DNA of 64,000 bases from Erythrobacter sp. (GTDB lineage Bacteria > Pseudomonadota > Alphaproteobacteria > Sphingomonadales > Sphingomonadaceae): positions 456,385 to 520,384 of the forward strand of contig JAILWQ010000002.1 in assembly GCA_025698865.1 (NCBI GenBank), written 5' to 3'. Of this stretch, positions 25,961 to 34,776 are shown one piece after another. A program made the position numbers and the translations under genes. Below the pieces are notes generated by a model that made no database searches, was not told the DNA's origin, and saw nothing but the letters and a program-made list of their open reading frames with translations. Within the stretch, counting starts at the first letter, position 1; every line of letters starts with the position of its first letter.

Positions 25961-27529
25961 GTGTTCACCTCGCGCGCAGACGAAATGGATCAGCCAGCGC
26001 CGGACCAGTCCGGCCGCGCCGCGCCGGCCGCGTCGCTGTCGGCGAGCCAGCAGGTTCGCGCGAGCAACTGGCGCGAGCGTCTGGAAGCACTCGATCTCGT
26101 GCCCGATCTCGGCGCGGATATCGGCAGCCGCAAGTGGTTTCGCGGGCTCGGCTCGATGATCGCGCTTTCGGCGGTGGCGCTGGCCTTCTGGCCCGATTTC
26201 GCCCCGCTCGAGGCGGCGTCGACCATGCGGATCGACGATGATGCGCGCGACGAATTCCGCAGCCAGATGATCATGCCGCTCGCGCTCGGCAGTGACAGCG
26301 GCCGTCACATGGGCGCGACGTCCGCGGTGCGCTCGCTTGCCGCTGCGCCGGAACGGCCCCGGATCGACCTTCTCGCAACGCTGGCCCGCGGCGACAGCTT
26401 CGAACGGATGCTGGCCCGTGCCGGGGTCTCCACTGACGATCGGGTCCGCGCGCTCGATCTGATCGGCGATGCGCTGCCGCTGGGCGAGATCGCGCCGGGA
26501 ACGCAGGTCGACATCGCGCTCGGCCGCCGCGACGGGGCGGGCGGCGCTCGCCCGCTCGAATCGCTCGCCTTCCGCGCCCGATTCGACCTGGCGCTCGAAA
26601 TTGGACGGCTGGGGGAGGGCGGGGCACTGTCGCTCACCCGCAAGCCGATCCGCGTGGACGACACGCCGCTGCGCATTCGCGGCACGGTCGGCGCCAGCCT
26701 TTATCGCTCCGCCCGGGCCGCCGGGGCGCCGGCTTCGGCGGTCCAGGCCTATCTCAAGACGCTCAACGCGCAATCCGATGTCGGCGGGGATCTCCGCGCC
26801 AGTGACACCTTCGACATGATCGTCGCCCATCGCCGCGCGGCCACGGGCGAGCGGCAGGCGGGTCAGCTGCTCTATGCCGGGCTCGAACGCGGCGACAAGC
26901 CCGCGGCCCAGCTGATGCGCTGGGGCAAGGACGGCCAGTTCTTCGAAGCCTCGGGCGTGGGCGAGCAGCGCAGCGGCCTCGTCGCGCCGGTGCCGGGCCG
27001 GGTGAGCTCGAATTTCGGGATGCGGCGCCATCCGATCCTCGGCTATCGCCGGATGCATGCGGGCATGGATTTCAGGGCGAGCCACGGCACGCCGATCGTC
27101 GCCGTGACCGACGGGCAGGTGCTGAGCGCGGGCCGGGCGGGCGGCTGCGGCAACGCGGTCAAGCTGCGCCATGGCGGCGGGATCGACACGCGCTATTGTC
27201 ACATGAGCCGGATCGCGGTGAATCGCTGGCAGACCGTCCGGCGCGGGCAGGTGATCGGCTATGTCGGATCGACCGGTCTCTCGACCGGGGCGCATCTCCA
27301 TTACGAGATGTATCGCGGCGGCCGGGCGGTGAACCCCGCCTCGGTCAGCTTCGTCACCCGCGCACAGCTCGAAGGCGCCGAACTGCGGCGCTTCCGCGAG
27401 ACGCTGGCGCGCTTGAAGGAAGTGGAGGCGGGCGCCGCTCTGGCCGATCTCGACAGGACTCCGCAGGAAGAGGCCGCCGACGAGCCGCTGCGCGAGATCG
27501 ACAAGCTCGACCAGAAGCGCGCCATCTGA
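25961..27529 (+). CDS. M23 family metallopeptidase (membrane-anchored)
   Basis: A 522-residue protein with one hydrophobic helix near residues 62-82 and a large periplasmic part. The C-terminal LytM domain (about residues 345-460) has all zinc ligands (RMHAGMDF and GAHLHYEM), so it should be an active peptidoglycan endopeptidase. The start is GTG with GGAGGG 6 nt upstream. The region before the LytM domain resembles the OapA-like part of other periplasmic M23 proteins. A possible CtrA site lies upstream, and hemB follows after 37 bp. Confidence 0.9.
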   Translation: MFTSRADEMDQPAPDQSGRAAPAASLSASQQVRASNWRERLEALDLVPDLGADIGSRKWFRGLGSMIALSAVALAFWPDFAPLEAASTMRIDDDARDEFRSQMIMPLALGSDSGRHMGATSAVRSLAAAPERPRIDLLATLARGDSFERMLARAGVSTDDRVRALDLIGDALPLGEIAPGTQVDIALGRRDGAGGARPLESLAFRARFDLALEIGRLGEGGALSLTRKPIRVDDTPLRIRGTVGASLYRSARAAGAPASAVQAYLKTLNAQSDVGGDLRASDTFDMIVAHRRAATGERQAGQLLYAGLERGDKPAAQLMRWGKDGQFFEASGVGEQRSGLVAPVPGRVSSNFGMRRHPILGYRRMHAGMDFRASHGTPIVAVTDGQVLSAGRAGGCGNAVKLRHGGGIDTRYCHMSRIAVNRWQTVRRGQVIGYVGSTGLSTGAHLHYEMYRGGRAVNPASVSFVTRAQLEGAELRRFRETLARLKEVEAGAALADLDRTPQEEAADEPLREIDKLDQKRAI

Positions 27530-27566
27530 TTGCGAACGGCCGCGTAATCCGGCACACGCCCGGCCC

Positions 27567-28562
27567 ATGACCGGCAGCTATCCCAACACCCGCCTGCGCC
27601 GCAGCCGCGCCCATTCCTGGAGCCGGGCGCTCCACCGCGAAACCGTGCTGACGCCGGCGGATCTGATCTGGCCGCTTTTCGTCACATCGGGCGAAGGGGT
27701 GGAGGAACCGTTGGCGAGCCTGCCCGGCGTGTCGCGCTGGTCGGTCGACGGGATCGTCGCGCGGGCGCGCGAAGCAGTCGATCTCGGCATTCCCTGCATC
27801 GCGCTTTTCCCCAACACTCCGCCGGGGAAGCGCAGCGATGATGGGGCGGAGGCGTTCGCGCCCGACAATCTGATGTGCCGCGCGATCCGCGCCGTGCGCG
27901 ATGCCTGTGGCGGCGATATCGGCATTCTCACAGACGTCGCGCTCGATCCCTATACCAGCCACGGACAGGACGGTTTGCTAGACGATGCGGGCTATGTCGT
28001 GAACGACGACACGGTCGCCGTTCTGGTCGATCAGGCGCTGAATCAGGCCGAGGCGGGAGCGGACATCATCGCCCCGTCGGACATGATGGATGGCCGCGTG
28101 CGCGCGATCCGCATGGCGCTGGAGATGGGCGGGTATCCCAACGTCCAGATCATGAGTTACGCCGCCAAATACGCCTCCGCCTTCTACGGCCCGTTCCGCG
28201 ATGCGGTGGGCAGCGGCGGGCTGCTGAAAGGCGACAAGAAAAGTTACCAGATGGACCCCGCCAATGCCGAAGAGGCGCTGCGCGAGGTGGAGTTCGATCT
28301 CGCCGAGGGGGCGGACAGCGTGATGGTCAAGCCGGGCCTCGCCTATCTCGACGTGATCTGGCGCGTGAAGGAGCGCTTCGGCGTGCCGGTCTTCGCCTAT
28401 CAGGTGAGCGGCGAATACGCGCTGATCGAGGCGGGCGTCGCGGCGGGCGTGGGAGACCGCGAGGCGCTGGTGATGGAGAAGCTGACCGCCTTCAAGCGCG
28501 CCGGATGCAGCGGCGTGCTCACCTATCACGCGCCGCTCGCCGCCCGGCTGCTGAATGGCTGA
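27567..28562 (+). CDS. hemB: Delta-aminolevulinic acid dehydratase (porphobilinogen synthase)
   Basis: A 331-residue enzyme joining two 5-aminolevulinate molecules to porphobilinogen. The active-site lysines lie in MSYAAKYASAFYGPFRDA and in DSVMVKPGLAYLD. The metal-site segment is DVALDPYTSHGQDG, with aspartate where zinc-dependent enzymes have cysteines, so it belongs to the non-zinc (Mg/K-type) class. The stop overlaps the first GNAT gene by 8 nt. This is the third haem gene in the window, 24 kb from hemE. Confidence 0.96.
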   Translation: MTGSYPNTRLRRSRAHSWSRALHRETVLTPADLIWPLFVTSGEGVEEPLASLPGVSRWSVDGIVARAREAVDLGIPCIALFPNTPPGKRSDDGAEAFAPDNLMCRAIRAVRDACGGDIGILTDVALDPYTSHGQDGLLDDAGYVVNDDTVAVLVDQALNQAEAGADIIAPSDMMDGRVRAIRMALEMGGYPNVQIMSYAAKYASAFYGPFRDAVGSGGLLKGDKKSYQMDPANAEEALREVEFDLAEGADSVMVKPGLAYLDVIWRVKERFGVPVFAYQVSGEYALIEAGVAAGVGDREALVMEKLTAFKRAGCSGVLTYHAPLAARLLNG

Positions 28563-29112
28563 CTTTCGCCACGAGACCGCGCGGCTGGTGCTGCGCGACT
28601 GGCGCGAAGGCGACTGGGCGCCGTTCTGGACCGGGACCAACACGCCTGCGGTCATGCGCTGGCTCGGCGGTGTGGCGGACCATGCCAAGCGCGGCGCGGC
28701 ACAGGAGCGCCTGCTGGCATACGAGCGCGAGCACGGCCACACCTTCTGGGTGGTCGAGCGCAAGGCCGACGGCGCGATCCTCGGCTTTTGCGGGCTGAAA
28801 CGCTCCAACCAGGCGGGTGGGCCGATCGACGCGATGGAAGTCGGATGGCGCCTGCGCGAAGACGCCTGGGGGCTGGGCTATGCGCGCGAAGCGGCCAGCG
28901 CCTCGCTCGACCTCGCCTTCGACCGCTTCGGCGCGGACGAGGTCGTCGCGCTGACCGTCGAGGGAAACACCGCCAGCTGGGGCCTGATGAAGCGCCTTGG
29001 CATGGAGCGGCGCGAGGATCTCGATTTCGACAATGCCGAATTCGACCCGGAGACCGGGCGCATCATCGTCTATTCGATCGCCCGGGACGCGTGGCGGAGC
29101 GGCGATGCCTGA
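28555..29112 (+). CDS. GNAT family N-acetyltransferase (RimJ-like)
   Basis: A 185-residue protein starting ETARLVLRDWREGDWAPFW, with the acetyl-CoA-binding core LREDAWGLGYAREAA and a C-terminal TVEGNTASWGLMKRLGMERRED typical of RimJ/RimL-type GNATs. The substrate is unknown. It overlaps hemB by 8 nt at its start and a paralogous GNAT gene by 8 nt at its end, so it is likely co-transcribed with hemB. Confidence 0.88.
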   Translation: MADFRHETARLVLRDWREGDWAPFWTGTNTPAVMRWLGGVADHAKRGAAQERLLAYEREHGHTFWVVERKADGAILGFCGLKRSNQAGGPIDAMEVGWRLREDAWGLGYAREAASASLDLAFDRFGADEVVALTVEGNTASWGLMKRLGMERREDLDFDNAEFDPETGRIIVYSIARDAWRSGDA

Positions 29113-29661
29113 CATCGTGCTCGAGACGGAGCGGCTGGTCCTGCGCACGATTTGCGAGGCCGATGCGGCGGAGCAGTTCCGCCTGCTCAACAGCCCGGCC
29201 GTCATGCACCATCTCGGCGGGCCGAAGGAATTGCACGAGATCGAGGCGCGCCATGGCAGGGCGATGGCGCTTCATGCCAGCGAAGGCTTCTCCTTTCTCA
29301 TGGGCATCGAGAAAGCGAGCGGCGAGCTTGTCGCCCATTGCGGGTTGAAGCGGGTCGACAACGAGCATGCGAAGAACCCCGGCGACATGGAAATCGGCTG
29401 GCTGGTGCGCGAGGATCGCTGGCGCCGCGCTATGCGCGCGAGGCGGTCGAGGCGGTGCTCGACTGGGCGTTCACCCGCCATGACGCTCCGCATGTCGTCG
29501 CCCTGACCAGCATGGCGAACGAGGCGAGCTGGAGCCTGATGGAGAAATTCGGAATGCGCCGCCGCGCCGATCTCGATTTCGAGGATCCGCGTTTTCCGCT
29601 TACGGACAATCCGACCATCCTCTACAGCCTTTCGGGCGAGGAATGGCGCGCTCGCTCGTGA
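29105..29661 (+). pseudogene. Second GNAT acetyltransferase, interrupted by a frameshift
   Basis: The first frame encodes MPDIVLETERLVLRTICEAD through GDMEIGWLVREDRWRR and then loses homology. The following frame resumes with YAREAVEAVLDWAF and runs to SLMEKFGMRRRADLDF and the stop at 29661. Against its neighbour (WGLGYAREAA), one base is missing around 29427-29431 in the CGCCGCGCTATG stretch. Restoring one G gives an intact paralogue of about 185 residues. It may be a true pseudogene or an assembly error. The next gene starts inside its 3' end. Confidence 0.8.
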
Positions 29662-31865
29662 AAGCGCGGCTGCCGTTCGTCGCGGCGATCCTCGCCGGCA
29701 GTTTCCTGTTGTTCCTAGTCCAGCCGCTGGTGGCGCGGATGGCGCTGCCCCGGCTGGGCGGTGCGCCGGCGGTGTGGAACAGCGCGATGCTGGTCTATCA
29801 GGCGCTGCTGCTGGGCGGATACGCCTATGCCCATGCGCTTTCGCGTCTGGCGCTGCGGCGTCAGTTCGCCGTCCACCTCGCGCTGCTCCTGATCGCCGGG
29901 CTGACCCTGCCGATCTCGCTCGCCGATCTCGCTCCCCCGGCCGAAGGGTGGGAGACGCTGTGGGTGCCCCTGCTCCTCCTGCTGACCATCGGGCCGGTTT
30001 TCTTCGCCGTGTCGGCGCAGGCGCCGCTGATCCAGCGCTGGTATGCGGCGGACCGGGCGGCGGGCGATCCGTACTGGCTCTACGCCGCATCCAATCTCGG
30101 CAGTTTCGCAGGCCTGCTGGCCTATCCCCTGCTGCTCGAGCCGAACCTCTCGCTTGCCGGACAGAGCCGCGTCTGGAGCGTGGGATACGGGATTCTGGTC
30201 CTGCTCGTCGCGTTAGTGGCATGGTGCCGCCGCGATGCGGATACGGGGGCCGCCGAGCCTGTCGCCGAAAATCCCGCGCCCGAACCGATCGGGCGGCGGC
30301 GCATTGTGCTCTGGCTTGCCCTGTCGGCGGTGCCCTCGGGACTGATGCTGTCGACGACGATGCATCTCACCACCGATATCGTCGCCATGCCGCTGCTCTG
30401 GGTGATGCCGCTCGGGCTCTATCTCCTCAGCTTCGTCTTCGCGTTCAACGAGCGCAGCCATCTCGGCTACGCGCTCGCCCGCTCGGCGCCGATCATCCTG
30501 CTGCTGGCGGGCGGGATGGCGATGGTCGGGCGGGGCGGAGGCGCGGCCTCGACCGCCTTCGCCACATTGCTCATGCTGTTCGTGGTCGCCGTGGCGCTCC
30601 ATCGCCGGCTCTATGCCGAGCGGCCCTCGCCCGAGCGGCTGACCCTGTTCTACCTCGTGATGAGCGCAGGCGGAGCGCTGGGCGGCCTGTTCACCGCGAT
30701 CGTCGCGCCCGTCGTGTTCGACTGGACGTGGGAGCATCCGCTGCTGGTGCTGGCCGCCGCCGCGCTGCTGCCGGGCGGGCCGCTGCTCGGCTGGGCGGAG
30801 CGGCTGCATGTGCGAACGGGCAAAGGGCGCGTTGCCATCATCGGCATTCTGATCGCCGTGATCGCGCTTGCGCTGCTGCTGTACCGGGCCGTGCTGGCGC
30901 AGGACGATCTCGCCGTGCTCGGCCTGATGGTGGCGATATCCGCGCTCTCGCTGCTGCTGATCGGCCAGCGCCTGGCCTTCGTCGCGGCGCTGCTGGCGCT
31001 GATGCTCGGGCGAGGCGGGTTCGACACGATCGGCTCGGCGTTCGAGGGGATGCGCGAGCGCAGCTATTTCGGCACCTACGCCGTGCGGGAGAACGAGATG
31101 CCGGGCCTGCGCGGGCTGACCCACGGCACCACGCTCCACGGCCTCCAGTTCGCCGATCCGGAGCGCGCGCGCGAGCCGACCACCTACTACACCCGCACTT
31201 CGGGCGTCGGGCTGGCGCTGGACAATTCGGTCGCTCTTGCCGGGCCGCAGGCGCGCATCGGCGTGATCGGCCTCGGGGTGGGCACCCTCGCCTGCTATCG
31301 CGCGCCCGGACAGGCCTACGAATTCTTCGAGATCGACCCGGCCATCGTCGCCCACTCGCGCGACGGGACCTTCACCTATCTGCGCGACTGCGCGCCGGAT
31401 GCGGCGATCCATGTGGGCGATGCGCGGCTGGAGCTCGAGACGATGGGCGCGGCGCGGTTCGACATCCTCGTCCTGGACGCCTTCAGTTCCGATTCCATCC
31501 CGCTCCACCTTTTCACTCGCGAGGCGTTCGGCATCTACCGCCGGGCGATCGACGCCGACGGGCTGCTGCTGGTCCACATCTCCAGCCGCTATGTCGACTT
31601 GCAGCCGATGATCGCCGGCCTCGCCCGTGCGAACGGGATGCAGGCGGCGATCCGCGAGGATCTGGAAGTCTATGCCACCGGCGCCTCGCCCTCGATCTGG
31701 GTGGCGCTGTCGCCCGATCCCGCGACCATGGCGGCGCTGCGCGAAACGGGCGGGCCGGGCGCGTGGGAGGACCTGCCGCCCCCGCCGGACCGCGTGTGGA
31801 CCGACGACTTCGCCTCGATCCTGCCTTTCCTCCAGTGGAACAATGTGCTGGGTAGGGGGCCATGA
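29643..31865 (+). CDS. Multi-spanning membrane protein fused to a spermidine-synthase-like domain
   Basis: A 740-residue protein. About residues 1-470 form a series of hydrophobic helices starting PFVAAILAGSFLLFLVQPLV. The last 240 residues are a SAM-fold spermidine/spermine synthase-like domain with RIGVIGLGVGTLACY, EFFEIDPAIV, GDARLELETM and LVLDAFSSDSIPLHLFTREA. Similar fused proteins are annotated as fused MFS/spermidine synthase. Enzymatic polyamine synthesis has not been shown for the type. The ATG lies within the end of the GNAT gene, and the stop overlaps the carbonic anhydrase gene by 4 nt. Confidence 0.85.
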   Translation: MARSLVKARLPFVAAILAGSFLLFLVQPLVARMALPRLGGAPAVWNSAMLVYQALLLGGYAYAHALSRLALRRQFAVHLALLLIAGLTLPISLADLAPPAEGWETLWVPLLLLLTIGPVFFAVSAQAPLIQRWYAADRAAGDPYWLYAASNLGSFAGLLAYPLLLEPNLSLAGQSRVWSVGYGILVLLVALVAWCRRDADTGAAEPVAENPAPEPIGRRRIVLWLALSAVPSGLMLSTTMHLTTDIVAMPLLWVMPLGLYLLSFVFAFNERSHLGYALARSAPIILLLAGGMAMVGRGGGAASTAFATLLMLFVVAVALHRRLYAERPSPERLTLFYLVMSAGGALGGLFTAIVAPVVFDWTWEHPLLVLAAAALLPGGPLLGWAERLHVRTGKGRVAIIGILIAVIALALLLYRAVLAQDDLAVLGLMVAISALSLLLIGQRLAFVAALLALMLGRGGFDTIGSAFEGMRERSYFGTYAVRENEMPGLRGLTHGTTLHGLQFADPERAREPTTYYTRTSGVGLALDNSVALAGPQARIGVIGLGVGTLACYRAPGQAYEFFEIDPAIVAHSRDGTFTYLRDCAPDAAIHVGDARLELETMGAARFDILVLDAFSSDSIPLHLFTREAFGIYRRAIDADGLLLVHISSRYVDLQPMIAGLARANGMQAAIREDLEVYATGASPSIWVALSPDPATMAALRETGGPGAWEDLPPPPDRVWTDDFASILPFLQWNNVLGRGP

Positions 31866-32437
31866 GCACTTCCGCGCCCAAAGCCCGCCCGGGCGTCACC
31901 ATCGTCCCGATCCACGGCAAGACGCCGGACATTCACGACAGCGCCTTCATCGCGCCGGGCTGCACGATCATCGGCAACGTGACGATCGGGGCGGACAGTT
32001 CGATCTGGTACAATTGCGTGCTGCGCGCCGATGTCAGCCGCATCGTTATCGGCGAGCGGACCAATGTCCAGGACGGCAGCGTTCTCCACTGCGATCCCGA
32101 GCGGCCCGGCGATCCCGACGGTTCGCCGCTGCTGATCGGGGACGACGTGCTGATCGGCCACATGGCGATGGTCCATGGCTGCCGGATCGAGGATCGCGGC
32201 TTCGTCGGCCTCGGCGCGATCGCGATGAACAAGGCGGTGATCGCCTCCGACGCGATGCTCGCCGCCGGCGCGATGCTGACCGAGGGCAAGGTGATGGGAG
32301 CCCGCGAATTGTGGGGCGGCCGCCCGGCGTGCAAGATGCGTGATCTCGACGATGCAGCGATAATGGGAATGCGCGCGGGCGTGATGCACTACGCCCAGAA
32401 CGCGAAGAACCACGCCGAGGCGATCGCTGCGCTCTGA
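31862..32437 (+). CDS. Gamma carbonic anhydrase-like hexapeptide-repeat protein
   Basis: A 191-residue left-handed beta-helix protein with hexapeptide repeats (IAPGCTIIGNVTIGADSSIW, LIGDDVLIGHMAMVHGC). The three zinc histidines of the gamma class are in SVLHCD and IGHMAMVHGC. Relatives are gamma carbonic anhydrases or transferase-like proteins of the YrdA/PaaY group, so activity is probable but not certain. The start overlaps the previous stop (ATGA). Confidence 0.88.
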   Translation: MSTSAPKARPGVTIVPIHGKTPDIHDSAFIAPGCTIIGNVTIGADSSIWYNCVLRADVSRIVIGERTNVQDGSVLHCDPERPGDPDGSPLLIGDDVLIGHMAMVHGCRIEDRGFVGLGAIAMNKAVIASDAMLAAGAMLTEGKVMGARELWGGRPACKMRDLDDAAIMGMRAGVMHYAQNAKNHAEAIAAL

Positions 32438-32476
32438 CTCGTCGGCTCAAGTCGCGCCGCGCGACTTCCTCGGCCG

Positions 32477-33118
32477 TCAGCTCTCCCGTTTCTCGGTTCG
32501 CCAGGCGAGCAGCAGGAGCAGCGCGTTCGCTCCCGCCGCCACCGACGGGCCGATCGCGCCCGGGATCGTGTGCAGCCAGGTGCCGAGGATGGCACCGCCC
32601 AGCAGGCACAGCCACAGCAAGCCATAGCCCGGCTTTATCCGGTCGCGCTGGCCGAGCAGGCTCGCGGCGAAGTTCTGCCCGATCCGCACCAGCGCCCCTG
32701 TCATGTAGGTCACGCCGGCGGACGAGCCGTCGTCCCGCAGGAAGACGTTGTTGACCAGCCCCATGGCGAAGGCTGCGGGTGCGAGGAAGCCCAGCGTGCT
32801 GCCGAGCGCATAGGCCGCCGCCGCGATCGACACGAGCGCGAGCGACATGGCGAGCAGGATGGTGCGCGGGCGCCGCTCGCTGGTCCAGCCGATCGCCGCG
32901 CCCGTCGTGACGCCGCCCAGGAAGCAGGCGATCAGCCCCGCCGGCAGCAGCACATTTTGGACGCCGTCGAGCATGTTCACGCCCAGCTGTGTCGTGTTCC
33001 CCGACATGAAGCTGACGAAATAGCCCTGCGCGATCAGGAAGCCGGTCGCATCGAGCAGGCCTGCCAGCGCCGACAGGCCGAGCTGGAGCGCGCGCAGGGG
33101 AGGGCGATGCTGGGGCAT
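32477..33118 (-). CDS. DUF1275 (YoaK) family membrane protein
   Basis: A 213-residue protein with about six hydrophobic helices and the DUF1275 signature GYFVSFMSGNTTQLG near residue 35, then NVFLRDDGSSAGVTYMTGAL. Members are small inner-membrane proteins of unknown role. It is the last gene of a leftward run after the ligase (50-bp gap) and converges with the carbonic anhydrase gene. Confidence 0.85.
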   Translation of the reverse strand: MPQHRPPLRALQLGLSALAGLLDATGFLIAQGYFVSFMSGNTTQLGVNMLDGVQNVLLPAGLIACFLGGVTTGAAIGWTSERRPRTILLAMSLALVSIAAAAYALGSTLGFLAPAAFAMGLVNNVFLRDDGSSAGVTYMTGALVRIGQNFAASLLGQRDRIKPGYGLLWLCLLGGAILGTWLHTIPGAIGPSVAAGANALLLLLAWRTEKRES

Positions 33119-33168
33119 GGCCGCGGCTCAAGCACCCCGGGGCGGCACGATCAATCGAATAGTCGGCC

Positions 33169-34761
33169 CTAGTCCCGCACCAGCGCGCGCAGCGCCTCGA
33201 TCCGGTCCGCCTCGTGAACCGGCTTGTCCCAGCGGATGCGGTGAATGCGGGGAAAGCGCATGGCGAGGCCGGATTTGTGGCGCTTGCTCTCGTGCACGCT
33301 GTCGAAGGCGACTTCGAATACCAGACTCTTGTCGGTCTCGCGCACGGGGCCGAAGCGGTTGACGGTGTTCGAACGCACATGGCGGTCGAGCTTTTTCAGT
33401 TCCTCGTCGGTAAAGCCCGAATAGGCCTTGCCGACCGGCAGCAGTTCGGCGCCGGCATCGGGGTCGCCGTCCCAGCAGCCGAAAGTGTAGTCGGAGAAGA
33501 AGCTCGAGCGCTTGCCGCTGCCGCGCTGGGCATACATCAGCACGCAGTCGACCAGCAGCGGGTCGCGCTTCCACTTGTACCAGTATCCGACGCGCCGCCC
33601 GGCGATGTAGGGGCTGTCCCTGCGCTTCAGCATCAGCCCTTCGATGGCGTCGTCGCGGCTGCCCTCGCGGATTTGGGCGAGATGGTCAAAATCGCGCGCC
33701 TCGACCACGCGGCTGAGGTCGAAATGTGTGTCGGGCAGGCGCGCGATCAACTGCTCGAGCCGAGCGCGCCGCTGCGTCCAGGGCAATTCGCGCAGATCCT
33801 CCCCTTCGAGCAGCAGCGCGTCGTAGAGCCGGACGAAAGCGGGCGCTTCGGTCAGCATCTTCCTGCTCACGGTTTTGCGTCCGAGCCGTTGTTGCAGCGC
33901 ATTGAAGCTCGCCGCGCCGCCCTCCTCGCCGCCCTGATGGGTGCCGCGCACCAGCAGCTCGCCATCGAGCACGGCGGGGAAGGGCAGTACGTCGAGCAGT
34001 TCGGGAAAGGTGGCCGAGATATCGTCGCCCGAGCGCGAATAGATCCGCGTCTCGTCGCCGGCGCGCACCAGCTGCACGCGAATGCCGTCCCATTTCCACT
34101 CGGCCGCGTAATCGGCGAGATCTACCACTGTCTCTTCGAGCGGATGGGCAAGCATGAAGGGACGGAAGGTCGGCAGATTGGCGATGTCGGGCGGCGGTTT
34201 GCCATGCGCCGCCCAGTCGAACAGCTCGGGATAGGGCGGGGCGAGGCCGTGCCAGTATTCCTCGACCTCGTCGACGCCGACCTCGAACGCTTGGGCAAAG
34301 GCGGTCTTGGCGAGTCGGCTGGAAACCCCGATCCGCATCCCCCCGGTGGCGAGCTTGAGCAGCGCGTAGCGGCCGGAAGGGTCGAGTCGGTCGAGCAGGC
34401 CGGGAAGCTCGGCAAAGACGCTCTTGCGGTTCATGCCCGACAGCATTTCGACCGTCTCGGACACGCTCGGCGGCGAGGGATCGGTTTGCGGAGAGGGCCA
34501 GAGCAGGCTCGCGGTCTCGGCGGTATCGCCCACGAAATCGCGGCTCAGCGTCCACAGCACCGGATCGATCCGGTCCTTGAGCAGATTGCGGATGGTCGAG
34601 CTTTTCACCGCCGGGAAATCGAGCCCGTCGCTGAGCGCTGCCAGCGCCCAACCCCGGTCGGGATCGGGCGTCGCGCGCAGATATTCGGCGATCAGGCGCA
34701 GCTTCTCGTTGCGGCTGCGGGTATAGACCAGCGCGTCGATCAGGGCGGCGAATTCTTCCAG
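33169..34761 (-). CDS. ATP-dependent DNA ligase (LigC/LigB-type, DNA damage response), CTG start
   Basis: A 530-residue ligase. An N-terminal helical DNA-binding domain is followed by the adenylation domain with motif I EWKWDGIRVQL (catalytic lysine), EGLMLKRRDSPY and YWYKWKRDPLLVDCVL, then an OB domain. The family N-terminus EEFAALIDALVYTRSRNEKLRLI is only in frame if translation begins at CTG 34761, which has a GGAG 7 nt upstream. No ATG, GTG or TTG lies between the preceding gene's in-frame stop and that point, and the first alternative (GTG 34608) would lose 51 conserved residues. Paired with the exonuclease gene 15 nt upstream. Confidence 0.9.
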   Translation of the reverse strand: MEEFAALIDALVYTRSRNEKLRLIAEYLRATPDPDRGWALAALSDGLDFPAVKSSTIRNLLKDRIDPVLWTLSRDFVGDTAETASLLWPSPQTDPSPPSVSETVEMLSGMNRKSVFAELPGLLDRLDPSGRYALLKLATGGMRIGVSSRLAKTAFAQAFEVGVDEVEEYWHGLAPPYPELFDWAAHGKPPPDIANLPTFRPFMLAHPLEETVVDLADYAAEWKWDGIRVQLVRAGDETRIYSRSGDDISATFPELLDVLPFPAVLDGELLVRGTHQGGEEGGAASFNALQQRLGRKTVSRKMLTEAPAFVRLYDALLLEGEDLRELPWTQRRARLEQLIARLPDTHFDLSRVVEARDFDHLAQIREGSRDDAIEGLMLKRRDSPYIAGRRVGYWYKWKRDPLLVDCVLMYAQRGSGKRSSFFSDYTFGCWDGDPDAGAELLPVGKAYSGFTDEELKKLDRHVRSNTVNRFGPVRETDKSLVFEVAFDSVHESKRHKSGLAMRFPRIHRIRWDKPVHEADRIEALRALVRD

Positions 34762-34776
34762 CTCTAGTCTCCGCGC

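Noticed and set aside
25784..27568. A continuous minus-strand open frame extends the helicase gene to 1441 residues.
   Set aside because: The extra 595 codons are antisense to the well-supported M23 peptidase gene, show no helicase similarity and have the odd His/Arg/Asp-rich composition of GC-rich shadow frames.
29774..31855. A 693-codon open frame in a second plus-strand frame over the spermidine-synthase-like gene.
   Set aside because: It is Arg/Ala/Gly-rich with no motifs, while the other frame encodes helices and a SAM domain.
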